A DNA stretch of 64,000 bases from Pseudolysinimonas_A sp044239695 (GTDB taxonomy: Bacteria > Actinomycetota > Actinomycetes > Actinomycetales > Microbacteriaceae): contig NZ_JBIIAW010000003.1 in assembly GCF_044239695.1 (NCBI RefSeq), positions 6,136 to 70,135 of the forward strand. The letters are read 5' to 3'. The notes beneath the pieces were generated by a model. It searched no databases and was not told where the DNA came from. It saw nothing but the letters and a program-made list of their open reading frames with translations. How positions within the stretch are numbered: position 1 is the stretch's first letter; the number at the start of each line of letters is the position of its first letter. Both the position numbers and the translations under genes were made by a program. This document shows positions 16,958 to 27,630 of the stretch, piece by piece.

Positions 16958-18672
16958 TCGGTCTCCTGCGATCCGCCCGGCTCGGTGGCCGCCCGCTCGG
17001 CGACGGCCCGGCGGCGGCGCACGACGACGTTGCGGACGATCCCGACGGCGAAGACGATCGCCAGGACGGCGAAGACGATGAGTCCGACCGTCTCCCACTG
17101 CGCCTGCAAGTCGGCGTCGAAGCGCCGGGACTGCCCGATCGGGGTGCCGGTCGAGGGGCTCGAGAGGCTCACGTCGACCACCACGCGGCCGTTGGTGATC
17201 GCCTGCGCATCGAGGCGGACCGTCTTCGACGATCCCGGTTCGATCGTCACCTCGGCCGGGCTGTCGATCTGCAGCAGCGGACGCAACGGGCGGGCATCCA
17301 GTCGCACGGTGACGGCGAAGTCGAGCGCATTCGCGATGCGGATCGGGATCGAGGTGCTGGTGCTCGCGACGAACAGGCTGCCCGTGTCGACGATCTCCAC
17401 CGACCCCAGGATTTCGGCGGACCGCTCGAGGAACACGTCGGCCTGCGCCTGCCATTCCGGATCGGCGACCTCCTGCACGCTCAGGAGCGCCAGCAGCTGC
17501 AGGCGCCGAGGAGCGGTGAGGAGCAGAGGATCGCTCAGGATGCTGGCGAACAGGTCCTCCGCCTGCAGCACGGCGGTGAGGCCCGGGGTAGCCAGCACGT
17601 GTGCGCCTGCGGCGCCGTCGACCACGGACGCCGGGTCGGCGGGGCCCGACAGCACGTCGGAGAGCCCGACCATCCGCGTCGTCTCGCGGGCCTCGATCGC
17701 ACCGAACGCCTCGTCGAGTCCGTAGAACTTGAACGTCGACAGCCGGTCGAGGGTGAGCACGACGGAGCGACCCGGATGAGCGGCCCCGAGTCCGTCGAGC
17801 GCCGCGCCCAGGCGGGTGAGCGCCTGCTCCCGCGTCGCGTCGTCGATCGAGGTGCTCGCCTCGCGCAGCAGCTCGGAGGCGGCGGAGTCGGCGACGAGCC
17901 CCCGAATCTCGCCGAGATCGGCGAGGGCGCCGCCCGTCTCGGAGAGGTTGCCGGAGTTCAGCAGAACCGCCTCGTAGCCGGCGGCATCGTAGGCGGCGAG
18001 GTCGGCCGCCGCGGCGGAACCGGAGGCCGGCCAGGCGATCGCGGGGAGCGCGGCGGGCCAGGCGAGCAGCTCCTCGGTGCTCGGGAGCGGTGGCGGGTCC
18101 CCGGCACCCGCGTCGGCGGTCTCGGTCGGGGTCGGCGTCGGGGTCGGCGTCGGGGTCGCGGTCAGCTCCGGTCCGAAGTTCGCCGGGTCGATGGCGAACC
18201 CGAAGTCGAGGGCGGTCGCGAGGTCGAGCGACCCGTTCCGGGCCAGCGCCGTCAGGTCGGCGTCGGCGTAGCCGAGCAGGAAGACCTCGTTCGGCGCCGC
18301 GGCGAGCCGGTCGAGCCAGGCGAGTGCGGTGGGCGGAGCCGTCGAGCCCAGCACCCGGATCGAGGCGAGGATCATCGGATCGAGCGCGATCGTCGCCGAG
18401 GTCGCCAGCAGCTCGTCGAGTTCCCGGGTGAGGGTTCCCGACGGGGAGGTGGCGGTCTCGAGCGTCTCGGCGCCGAGCATCCCGTCGTCTCCGGCGCGGA
18501 GCGTGATCGGAACCACCACGCTGATCTCGATCGGGGCGGACACGGCCCGCGGTGCGGCGAGGGCCGGGCCGGAGATGATCGCGGGGGCCAGAACGACGGC
18601 GAACGCGAGGGCCGCGGCTGCCGCGCGGTGACGCGCGGGCAGGGCGCGTCCCTGCTCTCGCGCGGCCGACAT
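16954..18672 (-). CDS. DUF6049 family envelope protein
   Basis: This 572-residue protein has a signal peptide (about 1-40, ending ALAA) and a large extracytoplasmic region. One membrane helix lies near the C-terminus (GLIVFAVLAIVFAVGIV), followed by a basic tail. A low-complexity Thr-Pro repeat is at 173-183, encoded by a GTCGGG/GTCGGC DNA repeat around 18120-18165. The family is conserved upstream of murJ in actinobacteria, which suggests a role in cell-wall synthesis, but no reaction is known to me. ATG 18672 is chosen because it gives a clean signal peptide. pcnA is divergent. Confidence 0.85.
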   Translation of the reverse strand: MSAAREQGRALPARHRAAAAALAFAVVLAPAIISGPALAAPRAVSAPIEISVVVPITLRAGDDGMLGAETLETATSPSGTLTRELDELLATSATIALDPMILASIRVLGSTAPPTALAWLDRLAAAPNEVFLLGYADADLTALARNGSLDLATALDFGFAIDPANFGPELTATPTPTPTPTPTETADAGAGDPPPLPSTEELLAWPAALPAIAWPASGSAAAADLAAYDAAGYEAVLLNSGNLSETGGALADLGEIRGLVADSAASELLREASTSIDDATREQALTRLGAALDGLGAAHPGRSVVLTLDRLSTFKFYGLDEAFGAIEARETTRMVGLSDVLSGPADPASVVDGAAGAHVLATPGLTAVLQAEDLFASILSDPLLLTAPRRLQLLALLSVQEVADPEWQAQADVFLERSAEILGSVEIVDTGSLFVASTSTSIPIRIANALDFAVTVRLDARPLRPLLQIDSPAEVTIEPGSSKTVRLDAQAITNGRVVVDVSLSSPSTGTPIGQSRRFDADLQAQWETVGLIVFAVLAIVFAVGIVRNVVVRRRRAVAERAATEPGGSQETE

Positions 18673-18742
18673 GACCCCGAGCTTAAGCGTCTGCGGGCCG
18701 CCGAGTCGCGTCATCCTCTGCCGCGCCGGGGACAATGGGGGG

Positions 18743-20176
18743 ATGGACAGTGTCGCGGAGGCGATGGAGCGCTTGCGCGAACTGAGCGCCCGGCCCGCGG
18801 TGGCGGAGCTCGCACGGCTCTTCGCCGACGCGGGGCACGAGCTCGCGCTCGTCGGCGGGACGGTGCGGGACGCCTTCCTCGGCCGCGGCCTCGGCGGCGA
18901 CGACATCGACCTCGACTTCACGACCGACGCCACCCCCGAGCAGACCGAGGCGGTGCTGAGGCCGCTGGGCAAGACGCTGTGGGACACCGGTCGCCGATTC
19001 GGCACGATCGGCGTGCGCCTGGGCGGCTACCTCTGCGAGATCACGACCTACCGCAGCGACGCGTACGACGGCACGACGCGCAAGCCCGAGGTGCAGTTCG
19101 GTGACAGCCTCGAAGCCGATCTCACCCGCCGGGACTTCACCGTGAACGCGATGGCGCTCCGCGTGCCGGCGATGGTGCTCGTCGACCCGACGGGCGGCTT
19201 CGACGATCTGCTCGCGGGACGGCTGCGCACCCCCGGTGCTCCGGAGATCTCGTTCGGCGACGACCCGCTGCGGATGCTGCGCGGCGCGCGGTTCCGGGCG
19301 CAACTCGGGTTCGACCTCGCGCCCGAGGCCGCCGACGCGGCCCGGCGCATGGCGCCGTCGCTGGAGATCGTCGCGGCCGAACGCGTGCAGCAGGAGCTGG
19401 CGAAGCTGCTCCTGGCGCGCGAGCCCTCGGCGGGCATCCGCGTTCTTGTCGACATCGGACTCGCCGATCAGGTGCTGCCGGAGGTGCCGGCTCTGCGGCT
19501 CGAGATCGACGAGCACGCGCGCCACAAGGATGTCTACGAGCACAGCCTGACCGCCCTCGACCGCGCTCTCGAGCTCGAGCGCGAACGGGGACACGAGCCC
19601 GATCTCGTGCTGCGGCTCGCGGTGCTGCTGCACGACATCGGAAAGCCCGCGACCCGCGTGATCGAGCCGGACGGCGGGGTGACCTTCCATCACCACGACG
19701 TCCTCGGCGCGCGGCTGGCGACGAAGCGGTTGAAGGCCCTCCGCTTCGACAAGGCGACGATCGAGGCGGTCGCCGACCTCATCCGCCTGCACCTGCGCTT
19801 CTTCGGCTACGCCGAGGGCGCCTGGACCGATGCGGCGGTCCGTCGCTACGTGCGCGACGCCGGCGACCAGTTGGAACGGCTGCACATCCTGTCGCGGGCC
19901 GACGTGACGACCCGCAACAAGCGCAAGGCCGACCGCCTGGCCCACGCCTACGACGACCTCGAGTCCCGGATCGCGGCGCTCGCCGAGGAGGAGGAGCTCG
20001 CGGCCTTGCGACCCGACCTCGACGGCGAGCAGATCATGAGCATCCTCGGTCTCTCGCCCGGCCGCGAGGTCGGCGAGGCCTACCGGTTCCTGATGGAGGC
20101 GCGCCTGGATGAAGGTCCGCTCGGAGCCGACGAGGCCGAGCGCCGACTCCGGAGCTGGTGGTCGGCCCGCGGCTGA
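18743..20176 (+). CDS. pcnA: CCA tRNA nucleotidyltransferase (HD-domain type)
   Basis: This 477-residue enzyme adds or repairs the 3' CCA of tRNAs. The nucleotidyltransferase motif LVGGTVRD is at 36-43 and catalytic DIDLDF at 54-59. RRDFTVNA is at 129-136 and DPLRMLRGARF at 174-184. An HD phosphohydrolase motif HDIGKP lies at 297-302. Start ATG 18743 is preceded by a GGGGGG-type purine run. The tRNA-Gly gene in this window lacks an encoded CCA, so such an enzyme is needed. Confidence 0.93.
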   Translation: MDSVAEAMERLRELSARPAVAELARLFADAGHELALVGGTVRDAFLGRGLGGDDIDLDFTTDATPEQTEAVLRPLGKTLWDTGRRFGTIGVRLGGYLCEITTYRSDAYDGTTRKPEVQFGDSLEADLTRRDFTVNAMALRVPAMVLVDPTGGFDDLLAGRLRTPGAPEISFGDDPLRMLRGARFRAQLGFDLAPEAADAARRMAPSLEIVAAERVQQELAKLLLAREPSAGIRVLVDIGLADQVLPEVPALRLEIDEHARHKDVYEHSLTALDRALELERERGHEPDLVLRLAVLLHDIGKPATRVIEPDGGVTFHHHDVLGARLATKRLKALRFDKATIEAVADLIRLHLRFFGYAEGAWTDAAVRRYVRDAGDQLERLHILSRADVTTRNKRKADRLAHAYDDLESRIAALAEEEELAALRPDLDGEQIMSILGLSPGREVGEAYRFLMEARLDEGPLGADEAERRLRSWWSARG

Positions 20177-20288
20177 CCTATGATCGACAGGTTGTCCGCC
20201 TTCCGGTTCCTCGAATCCGGGCGGGCACACGTCACAACCCTCCTGCCGTAGAACGACTACGGCCGCTGAGACCAGAGGAGGTGGGTTA

Positions 20289-20747
20289 ATGACGCACCAG
20301 TATGAGCTGATGGTGATCCTCGATCCCGAGATCGATGAGCGCACCGTCGCACCCAGCCTGGACAAGTTCCTCAACGTGATCCGCAACGACGGCGGCACGA
20401 TCGAGAACGTGGACATCTGGGGCCGTCGCCGCCTGGCCTACGAGATCAAGAAGAAGGCCGAGGGCATCTACGCCGTCGTCACCTTCACCGCGACCTCGGA
20501 CGCCACCGTCGAACTCGACCGCCAGCTGAAGCTGTCCGAGGCCGTGCTGCGCACCAAGGTGCTGCGCGCCGAGGAGGCCGTGGCCCGCGTGGCCGCGCAC
20601 GCCGTCGAAGAGGCCGCCAAGGCCGAGCGCAAGGCTGCCGCGATCGCCAAGAAGCCCGCCGCCCCGAAGGCCGAGGAGGCGCCCGCCGCCCCTGTCGCCG
20701 ACGCGGCCCCGGCGGATGCCGCCGCGACGGCGTCTGACAAGGACTGA
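20289..20747 (+). CDS. rpsF: 30S ribosomal protein S6 with Ala-rich C-terminal extension
   Basis: Residues 1-95 form the S6 core (YELMVILDP, IENVDIWGRRRLAY). S6 binds S18 and 16S rRNA. Residues 96-152 are an Ala/Lys/Pro-rich tail that is longer than in most S6 proteins and likely disordered. AGGAGGTGGG (20275-20284) is a strong ribosome site. A -10-like TATGAT sits at 20179-20184. First gene of rpsF-ssb-rpsR-rplI. Confidence 0.97.
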   Translation: MTHQYELMVILDPEIDERTVAPSLDKFLNVIRNDGGTIENVDIWGRRRLAYEIKKKAEGIYAVVTFTATSDATVELDRQLKLSEAVLRTKVLRAEEAVARVAAHAVEEAAKAERKAAAIAKKPAAPKAEEAPAAPVADAAPADAAATASDKD

Positions 20748-20750
20748 GCC

Positions 20751-21266
20751 ATGGCCGGCGAGACGATCATCACCGTGGTGGGCAACCTCACCGCCGACCC
20801 CGAACTGCGCTACACGCAGGGCGGGCTGGCCGTCGCCAACTTCACCATCGCGTCGACCCCGCGCACGTTCGACCGTCAGGCGAACGACTGGAAGGACGGC
20901 GACGCCCTCTTCCTGCGGGCCTCGTGCTGGCGTGAGTTCGCCGAGCACGTCGCCGGTTCGCTGACCAAGGGCAGCCGCGTCATCGCGACCGGCCGCCTGA
21001 AGCAGCGCAACTACGACGACCGCGACGGCAACAAGCGCACCGCGATCGAGCTGGAGGTCGACGAGATCGGCCCCTCGCTGCGCTACGCGACCGCGCAGGT
21101 CACCCGTGCCTCGGGTGGCAGCAGTGGCGGCGGGAACAGCGGCGGAGGCCGCGGCCAGGTGTCCGGCGGTGCCGAGGAGCCGTGGGCCGCGAGCGCGCCC
21201 GCGTCCGGCGGCGGCGACGACGTCTGGAACACCCCCGGCAACTACAACGACGAGACCCCGTTCTGA
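20751..21266 (+). CDS. ssb: Single-stranded DNA-binding protein
   Basis: This 171-residue protein has an OB fold at about 1-115 (ETIITVVGNLTADPELRY). A Gly/Ser-rich linker follows, and the protein-interaction tip ends NDETPF. It coats ssDNA and recruits replication and repair partners. Its position between rpsF and rpsR is highly conserved. Confidence 0.97.
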   Translation: MAGETIITVVGNLTADPELRYTQGGLAVANFTIASTPRTFDRQANDWKDGDALFLRASCWREFAEHVAGSLTKGSRVIATGRLKQRNYDDRDGNKRTAIELEVDEIGPSLRYATAQVTRASGGSSGGGNSGGGRGQVSGGAEEPWAASAPASGGGDDVWNTPGNYNDETPF

Positions 21267-21309
21267 GCCCCGGCTCCTGAGAACGTAGAAACCGAAAAGG
21301 AAGACAGCA

Positions 21310-21576
21310 ATGGCTGGCAAGAGCAGCAGCAGCAGCGGCGACCGCCGCAAGCGCGCGCCGAAGGGTGGCAAGAACGCCGCTCCCGCGAAGAGCATCCGCG
21401 TCGGCGTCATCGACTACAAGGACGTCGCGACGCTTCGCAAGTTCATCTCCGAGCGTGGAAAGATCCGCGCCCGGCGCATCACCGGCGTGTCGGTGCAGGA
21501 GCAGCGGCTCATCGCGCGCGCGGTCAAGAACGCGCGTGAGATGGCCCTCCTCCCCTACGCGGGATCGGGGCGATAG
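21310..21576 (+). CDS. rpsR: 30S ribosomal protein S18
   Basis: This 88-residue protein contains IDYKDVATLRKFISERGKI and RRITGVSVQEQRLIARAVKN, the S18 core. The N-terminal 25 residues are Lys/Ser-rich. It lacks the Cys pattern of zinc-binding S18. It partners S6. Confidence 0.97.
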   Translation: MAGKSSSSSGDRRKRAPKGGKNAAPAKSIRVGVIDYKDVATLRKFISERGKIRARRITGVSVQEQRLIARAVKNAREMALLPYAGSGR

Positions 21577-21579
21577 GCC

Positions 21580-22032
21580 ATGTCGAAGCTCATCCTCACC
21601 TCCGAGGTCTCCGGCCTCGGCTCCGCCGGTGACGTCGTCGACGTCAAGAACGGCTACGCCCGCAACTACCTCATCCCGCAGGGCTTCGCGATCGCCTGGT
21701 CCAAGGGCGCCGAGAAGCAGGTCGACTCGATCAAGGCGTCCCGCGCCGCGAAGGAGCTCGCCACCCTCGAAGAGGCTCAGGCACTGAAGGCCAAGCTCGA
21801 GGGCGCCACCGTGAAGCTCGTCGTCAAGTCGGGTCGCGAAGGTCGCCTGTTCGGCTCGGTCAAGACGTCGGATGTCGCGGACGCGGTCAAGGCCGCCGGC
21901 CTCGGCGACGTCGACAAGCGCTCGATCGAGCTCTCCGCTCCGATCAAGAGCCTCGGCCGCCACGACGCCACCGTGCGTCTGCGCACCGACGTGCTCGCCG
22001 CGCTGACGCTCGACGTGGTCGCCGCGAAGTAG
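21580..22032 (+). CDS. rplI: 50S ribosomal protein L9
   Basis: This 150-residue protein has the N-terminal L9 domain (GSAGDVVDVKNGYARNYLIP), a connecting helix and the C-terminal domain ending LDVVAAK. It is the last gene of the rpsF operon before a strong terminator. Length is normal. Confidence 0.97.
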   Translation: MSKLILTSEVSGLGSAGDVVDVKNGYARNYLIPQGFAIAWSKGAEKQVDSIKASRAAKELATLEEAQALKAKLEGATVKLVVKSGREGRLFGSVKTSDVADAVKAAGLGDVDKRSIELSAPIKSLGRHDATVRLRTDVLAALTLDVVAAK

Positions 22033-22042
22033 CCCCTCACCC

Positions 22043-22074
22043 GGAAGGCGCACCCCGCAGGGGGTGCGCCTTCC
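22043..22074 (+). terminator. Strong Rho-independent-type terminator after rplI
   Basis: A perfect 14-base stem, GGAAGGCGCACCCC with its complement, and a 4-base loop (GCAG) start 10 bases after the rplI stop. It is followed by GTCGTT. Confidence 0.9.
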
Positions 22075-22494
22075 GTCGTTAACGGCGCGTGAACATGTCC
22101 CCCGGACGAGGGACATCAGCGCCGTACCCCGTCGAAATCCTCACGTTTCCGTCCACAGGTGACCTGTCAAGGCGCGAAGTCTCAAGTAGCAGTCCAAGCC
22201 TGTTTCCACACACAGGGTGTGGAAACGAAAACCCCAGGTCATCGCCGCTTTACCGGCGCAGATCCCGGAGTTTCACACAGCTGATTCCACAACTTCTTCA
22301 CACACGTCACGGCGTTTCCCGGCGATTCCCCACAGCGTCATCCACAGGGCGGGTTGTCCCCCCGGGTGCAGTCTCCCTACTGTGGGCAAGCGCTCGCGGC
22401 GCGGGGTCAGCACTTCTCGAGCCGACGGACTTCGGGGTGTCTGTCGGCGATGTCGGCGTGCCCGCCTATCGTGACCAGCTGGAGGTCCTTTCTC
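22075..22494. promoter_or_regulatory. Gene-free region upstream of dnaB with TCCACA cluster and a long palindrome
   Basis: No gene is supported in these 420 bases. A perfect inverted repeat, GTTTCCACAC and GTGTGGAAAC with a 5-base spacer, is at 22202-22226. A DnaA-box-like TCATCCACA (one mismatch) is at 22338-22346. Further TTCCACA, TCCACA and CCCACA matches lie between 22150 and 22335. The region must also hold the dnaB promoter and has the ribosome site GGAGGT at 22481-22486. Clustered DnaA-box-like sites before dnaB suggest DnaA-linked control; this is inference. Confidence 0.5.
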
Positions 22495-23871
<1,377 letters not shown>

Positions 23872-23873
23872 CG

Positions 23874-24758
23874 ATGCGGCGACCGTTCCGCCAAATCGAT
23901 GTCTTCGGCGAGGAGCCGGGCACGGGCAACCCCGTGGCGGTCGTCCTGGAAGCCGCGGGTCTGTCCGACGACGACATGCGGCGGTTCTCGAGGTGGACGA
24001 ACCTCTCCGAGTGCACCTTCGTCCTGCCGCCGACGACCCCGGAGGCCGACTACCGCGTGCGCATCTTCTCGCTCGACGTCGAACTGCCGTTCGCCGGGCA
24101 TCCGACGCTCGGCACCGCGCGCGCCTGGGTGGATGCCGGGGGCACGCCCGCCACGCCGGGCACCGTGGTGCAGGAGTGCGGCGCGGGCCTCATCCCGGTG
24201 CGCGTTGCCGGTGACGTGCTCGCGTTCGAGGCGCCCCCGCTGCTGCGCTCCGGCGCGGTCGAGCCGGGCCTGCTCGCCCGCGCGATCGCCGTGCTCGGTG
24301 TGGATCCCGCCGCGGTCGTCGCCGCGGAATGGCTCGACAACGGGCCCGGCTGGCTCGGGCTCCTGCTCGACGGCGCCGACACGGTGCTCGCCCTGCGTCC
24401 TGACGCGGCGCGCGCGGCCGGCGACGAGCACCGCGGGCGCTGGGATCTCGGCGTCATCGGGGCGCACCCCGACGGGTCCGCCGAGGCCTTCGAGGTGCGC
24501 GCGTTCTTCTCGGACGGCGTCGGCACCCTCGTCGAGGATCCGGTGACCGGCAGTCTCAACGCGGCTGCGGCGCAGTGGATGCTGGCCTCCGGCCGGGCGA
24601 CGGCGCCCTACGTCGTCCGTCAGGGGACGGCGCTCGGACGCCGTGGACGGGTCACGATCAGCACGGACGCCGACGGTTCCGCGGTGTGGGTCGGCGGCCG
24701 CACCGACGTCGTCCTGTCGGGCACCGCCGACCTCGGCGGAGCACCGGACGTAGACTGA
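23874..24758 (+). CDS. PhzF-family isomerase-like protein
   Basis: This 294-residue protein has the PhzF double fold: NLSECTFV with the putative catalytic Glu46, FAGHPTLG at 73-80, and the second-half motif VEDPVTGSLNAAAAQW. PhzF isomerises a phenazine precursor, but most family members have unknown substrates and no other phenazine gene is here. It starts 2 bases after dnaB, so it may be read from the dnaB transcript. Confidence 0.85.
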   Translation: MRRPFRQIDVFGEEPGTGNPVAVVLEAAGLSDDDMRRFSRWTNLSECTFVLPPTTPEADYRVRIFSLDVELPFAGHPTLGTARAWVDAGGTPATPGTVVQECGAGLIPVRVAGDVLAFEAPPLLRSGAVEPGLLARAIAVLGVDPAAVVAAEWLDNGPGWLGLLLDGADTVLALRPDAARAAGDEHRGRWDLGVIGAHPDGSAEAFEVRAFFSDGVGTLVEDPVTGSLNAAAAQWMLASGRATAPYVVRQGTALGRRGRVTISTDADGSAVWVGGRTDVVLSGTADLGGAPDVD

Positions 24759-24763
24759 TCCGC

Positions 24764-25372
24764 GTGGTAGCCGCCTGGATCGCACAACTCGCACGCGGAG
24801 TCCTGGCACTCACGCTGGGGATCACGATCACCCTCACCCTCGACCACTCTCCCGCCTTCGGACTGGTGACCTTCGGGGTGTTCGCGCTGCTCTCCGGCGC
24901 CGTGCTCGTCGTCGCGTCGCTGCGCACCGCCTACGCGGGCCGGATGCGTGCGGGGTTCCTCGCCCAGGGGATCGCCACCGGGGCCGCGGGCATCCTGGCC
25001 GTCGCCGTGCCGAACGGGGGCGTCGCGTTTCTCGCGATCCTCGTCGGTGCGTGGGCGGTGGTGACGGGACTGCTCGAAGGTGCGAGCGGCATCCTGGGCC
25101 GGGCGTTCGCACCGCTGTCGCGCGACTGGATCATCACCGGGGCGCTCACCGTCGCCCTCGGCGTGGTGGCGTTCGTGCTCCCACCCGACTTCACCCAGGC
25201 CTTCTCCGGGGAACGCGGCGTCTCGGGAACGCTGACCTCGTCGGTGATCCTCATCGGCGTCGTCGGGGCGTGGGCGATTCTGGTCGGCGTGCTGCAGGTG
25301 ATCTCGGCGATCACGATCCGCACCGATCGCGCGGTGCGCTCGAGTGCGACCGACCGGGTCGTGGCCTCGTGA
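24764..25372 (+). CDS. DUF308/HdeD-like membrane protein
   Basis: GTG 24764 gives a 202-residue protein with about six hydrophobic helices (VLALTLGITITLTL, GLVTFGVFALLSGAVLVVA, FLAILVGAWAVVTGLLEGA and others). The repeated GA-W-x-hydrophobic pattern is typical of DUF308/HdeD proteins. Function is unknown. It overlaps the next small gene by 4 bases. Confidence 0.75.
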   Translation: MVAAWIAQLARGVLALTLGITITLTLDHSPAFGLVTFGVFALLSGAVLVVASLRTAYAGRMRAGFLAQGIATGAAGILAVAVPNGGVAFLAILVGAWAVVTGLLEGASGILGRAFAPLSRDWIITGALTVALGVVAFVLPPDFTQAFSGERGVSGTLTSSVILIGVVGAWAILVGVLQVISAITIRTDRAVRSSATDRVVAS

Positions 25373-25617
25373 CCGAGCCCGGTCGCCGACGGCCGACGTT
25401 CCGGGAGCGCGCGCGCCCCGCGGAAGTGCTGGGTCTCGCGGCGGCGCTCGCCGGCTTCGTATTCGTCGGCGTGCTGTTCTCGTCGCGCAACCTGCTGCTC
25501 GCGATCGAGTTCTTCGGGGCCGCGTTCATCGTCTCGGTGGTCGTCTGCGCGACCCTGCTGTTGGCGATCTCGAAGCCCGAGACCCCGGCCGACGACGACC
25601 GACCGTCAGGCCACTAG
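25369..25617 (+). CDS. Small two-helix membrane protein
   Basis: This 82-residue product starts at GTG 25369 and has a basic N-terminus (EPGRRRPTFRERARP), two membrane helices (about 22-40 and 45-69) and an acidic C-terminus. I do not recognise the family. Translational coupling to the DUF308 gene suggests a joint role. Its stop codon shares the CTAG bases with the convergent purB stop. Confidence 0.7.
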   Translation: MTEPGRRRPTFRERARPAEVLGLAAALAGFVFVGVLFSSRNLLLAIEFFGAAFIVSVVVCATLLLAISKPETPADDDRPSGH

Positions 25618-27002
25618 GCCGGGTCGAGCGCTCCCACCAGCTCGTCGGCCAGCCCGGTGTAGGTGCCCGGGGTGAGCGCGAGCAGCCGCGCCTTGGCGTC
25701 GGCGCCGATATCGAGGCCGTCGACGAAGGTGCGCAGGTCGTCGCCGGTGATGCGCTTGCCGCGGGTCAGCTCCTTGAGCATCGCGTAAGGGTCGGCGATC
25801 GAGGAGCGGCCGGCGGTCACCTCGGCGCGGATGACGGTCTGGATCGCTTCGCCGAGCACCTCCCAGTTGCCGTCGAGGTCGGCGGCGAGGGCATCCCCCG
25901 CGACCGCGACCTCATCCAGACCGCGGCGGATGTTGTCGAGCGCGAGCAGCGAGTGCCCGAGGGCGACCCCGATGTTGCGCTGCGTCGTGGAGTCGGTCAG
26001 GTCGCGCTGCAGCCGGCTGGTCACGAGCGTCGACGCCAGCGAGTCCAGCAGCGCGGCCGACAGTTCGAGGTTGGCTTCGGCGTTCTCGAACAGGATCGGG
26101 TTGACCTTATGCGGCATCGTCGAGGATCCCGTCGCGCCGGCCTGCGGGATCTGGGTGAGGTAGCCGATCGAGATGTAGGTCCACACGTCGGTGCAGAGGT
26201 TGTGCAGGATGCGGCCCGCGTGCGCGATCGCCGTGTACAGCTCGGCCTGCCAGTCGTGCGACTCGATCTGCGTCGTGAGCGGGTTCCAGTCCAGGCCGAG
26301 CGACGTCACGAACTCGCGCGAGAGGGCGGGCCAGTCGGCATCCGGGTCGGCGGCGACGTGCGCCGAGAACGTTCCGGTCGCCCCGCTGAACTTGCCGAGG
26401 TACTCGACGCCCTCGATGCGGGTGATCTGCCGCTCGAGCCGGTGCACGAAGACGGCGATCTCCTTGCCGAAGGTCGTCGGGGTCGCCGGCTGACCGTGGG
26501 TGCGGGCCAGGAGCGGGGTGGCGCGCTCGGCGATCGCGAGTGCGCGCAAGGCGCCCACGACATCCCGGAGCTTCGGCAGCCACACCCCGGTGATCGCGGC
26601 GCGGACCGTGAGCGCGTAGGAGAGGTTGTTGACGTCCTCGCTCGTGCAGGCGAAGTGCACGAGCTCGGCGACGGAGGTCAGGCCGAGTTCGGCGAGCTTC
26701 TCGCGCACGAGGTACTCGACGGCCTTCACGTCGTGCCGAGTGGTGGCTTCCAGCTCGGCGAGCCGGGCGATCTCGGCCTCGCCGAACTCGGCGGCGAACG
26801 CCCGCAGCGCCCGCTCCTGCTCGGCGTCCAGCGCGGCGGAGCCGAACATCCCGCGCTCGGTGAGGAAGAGCAACCACTCGACCTCGACGCGGACCCGGGC
26901 CCGGTTGAGCCCCGCCTCGGAGAGGTGCTCGCCGAGGTCACCGACGGTGGCGCGATACCGCCCGTCGAGGGGGCTCAGCGGTTGCGGGGGCAGCGGGCTC
27001 AT
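25614..27002 (-). CDS. purB: Adenylosuccinate lyase
   Basis: This 462-residue enzyme cleaves SAICAR and adenylosuccinate in purine synthesis. It carries the fumarase/aspartase signature GSSTMPHKVNP, the N-terminal motif LSPLDGRYR and TSEDVNNLSYAL. Length matches the E. coli-type PurB (456). The start ATG 27002 overlaps the stop of the phosphatase gene by 4 bases. Confidence 0.96.
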   Translation of the reverse strand: MSPLPPQPLSPLDGRYRATVGDLGEHLSEAGLNRARVRVEVEWLLFLTERGMFGSAALDAEQERALRAFAAEFGEAEIARLAELEATTRHDVKAVEYLVREKLAELGLTSVAELVHFACTSEDVNNLSYALTVRAAITGVWLPKLRDVVGALRALAIAERATPLLARTHGQPATPTTFGKEIAVFVHRLERQITRIEGVEYLGKFSGATGTFSAHVAADPDADWPALSREFVTSLGLDWNPLTTQIESHDWQAELYTAIAHAGRILHNLCTDVWTYISIGYLTQIPQAGATGSSTMPHKVNPILFENAEANLELSAALLDSLASTLVTSRLQRDLTDSTTQRNIGVALGHSLLALDNIRRGLDEVAVAGDALAADLDGNWEVLGEAIQTVIRAEVTAGRSSIADPYAMLKELTRGKRITGDDLRTFVDGLDIGADAKARLLALTPGTYTGLADELVGALDPA

Positions 27003-27517
27003 GAGACTCCCTGTCGGAGGACCGGTTCTAGCTGGCGGAACAGCGCGATGCTCGCGCGTTCGATGGTGGAGAGCACGGAGTCGAAGAGCGCGGGATCCGA
27101 GTAGTAGGGATCGGGCACTTCCGCCCCGCCGCTCGACTCGTCGAACGACAGCAGCATCTGCACCTTGGCGCCGGCGGACTCGTCGCCCGCCCATTCTCGC
27201 AGAGTGCGTTCCTGCCCACGGTCGAAGACGACGACGAGGTCGAGCGACGCGAACCAGGCGGCGTCGAATTGGCGGGCGCGGTGGCGTGCGGCGTCGTACC
27301 CGCGGCTCGCGAGGGCCGCGATGGTGCGGGCGTCGGCACGCTCGCCGACGTGCCAGTCGCCGGTCGCCGCCGAGCTCACCTCGAGCCGCGACTCGTATCC
27401 GCCCGCGGCGATGAGCCGCCGGAAGACCGCCTCGGCCATCGGCGACCGGCAGATGTTGCCCGTGCAGACGAAGCAGATGCGGAAGACCGGCCCCGGATCC
27501 GCGGGGACTCGCGCCAT
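26999..27517 (-). CDS. Low-molecular-weight protein-tyrosine phosphatase
   Basis: This 172-residue protein has the P-loop CTGNICRS at 18-25 (Cys18, Arg24) and the general-acid motif DPYY at 136-139. The family dephosphorylates phosphotyrosine; related proteins include arsenate reductases, but the DPYY motif supports a phosphatase. ATG 27517 is preferred over upstream starts because the extra residues are not conserved. It is coupled to purB by ATGA overlap. Confidence 0.9.
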   Translation of the reverse strand: MARVPADPGPVFRICFVCTGNICRSPMAEAVFRRLIAAGGYESRLEVSSAATGDWHVGERADARTIAALASRGYDAARHRARQFDAAWFASLDLVVVFDRGQERTLREWAGDESAGAKVQMLLSFDESSGGAEVPDPYYSDPALFDSVLSTIERASIALFRQLEPVLRQGVS

Positions 27518-27630
27518 GGGCCCATCATCCCGCTTTCGCCCCGTCCTCCACAGCCCCTCCGTGGCCCCGGGGATGCGGAGGCCGGCCACCGCGACGGCCC
27601 GACGGCCCGGCCGCTGGCGACGATCGGGTC

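Noticed and set aside
18120..18165. GTCGGG/GTCGGC repeat as a CRISPR-like or regulatory repeat.
   Set aside because: It is in frame and encodes the Thr-Pro run of the DUF6049 protein; there are no spacers.
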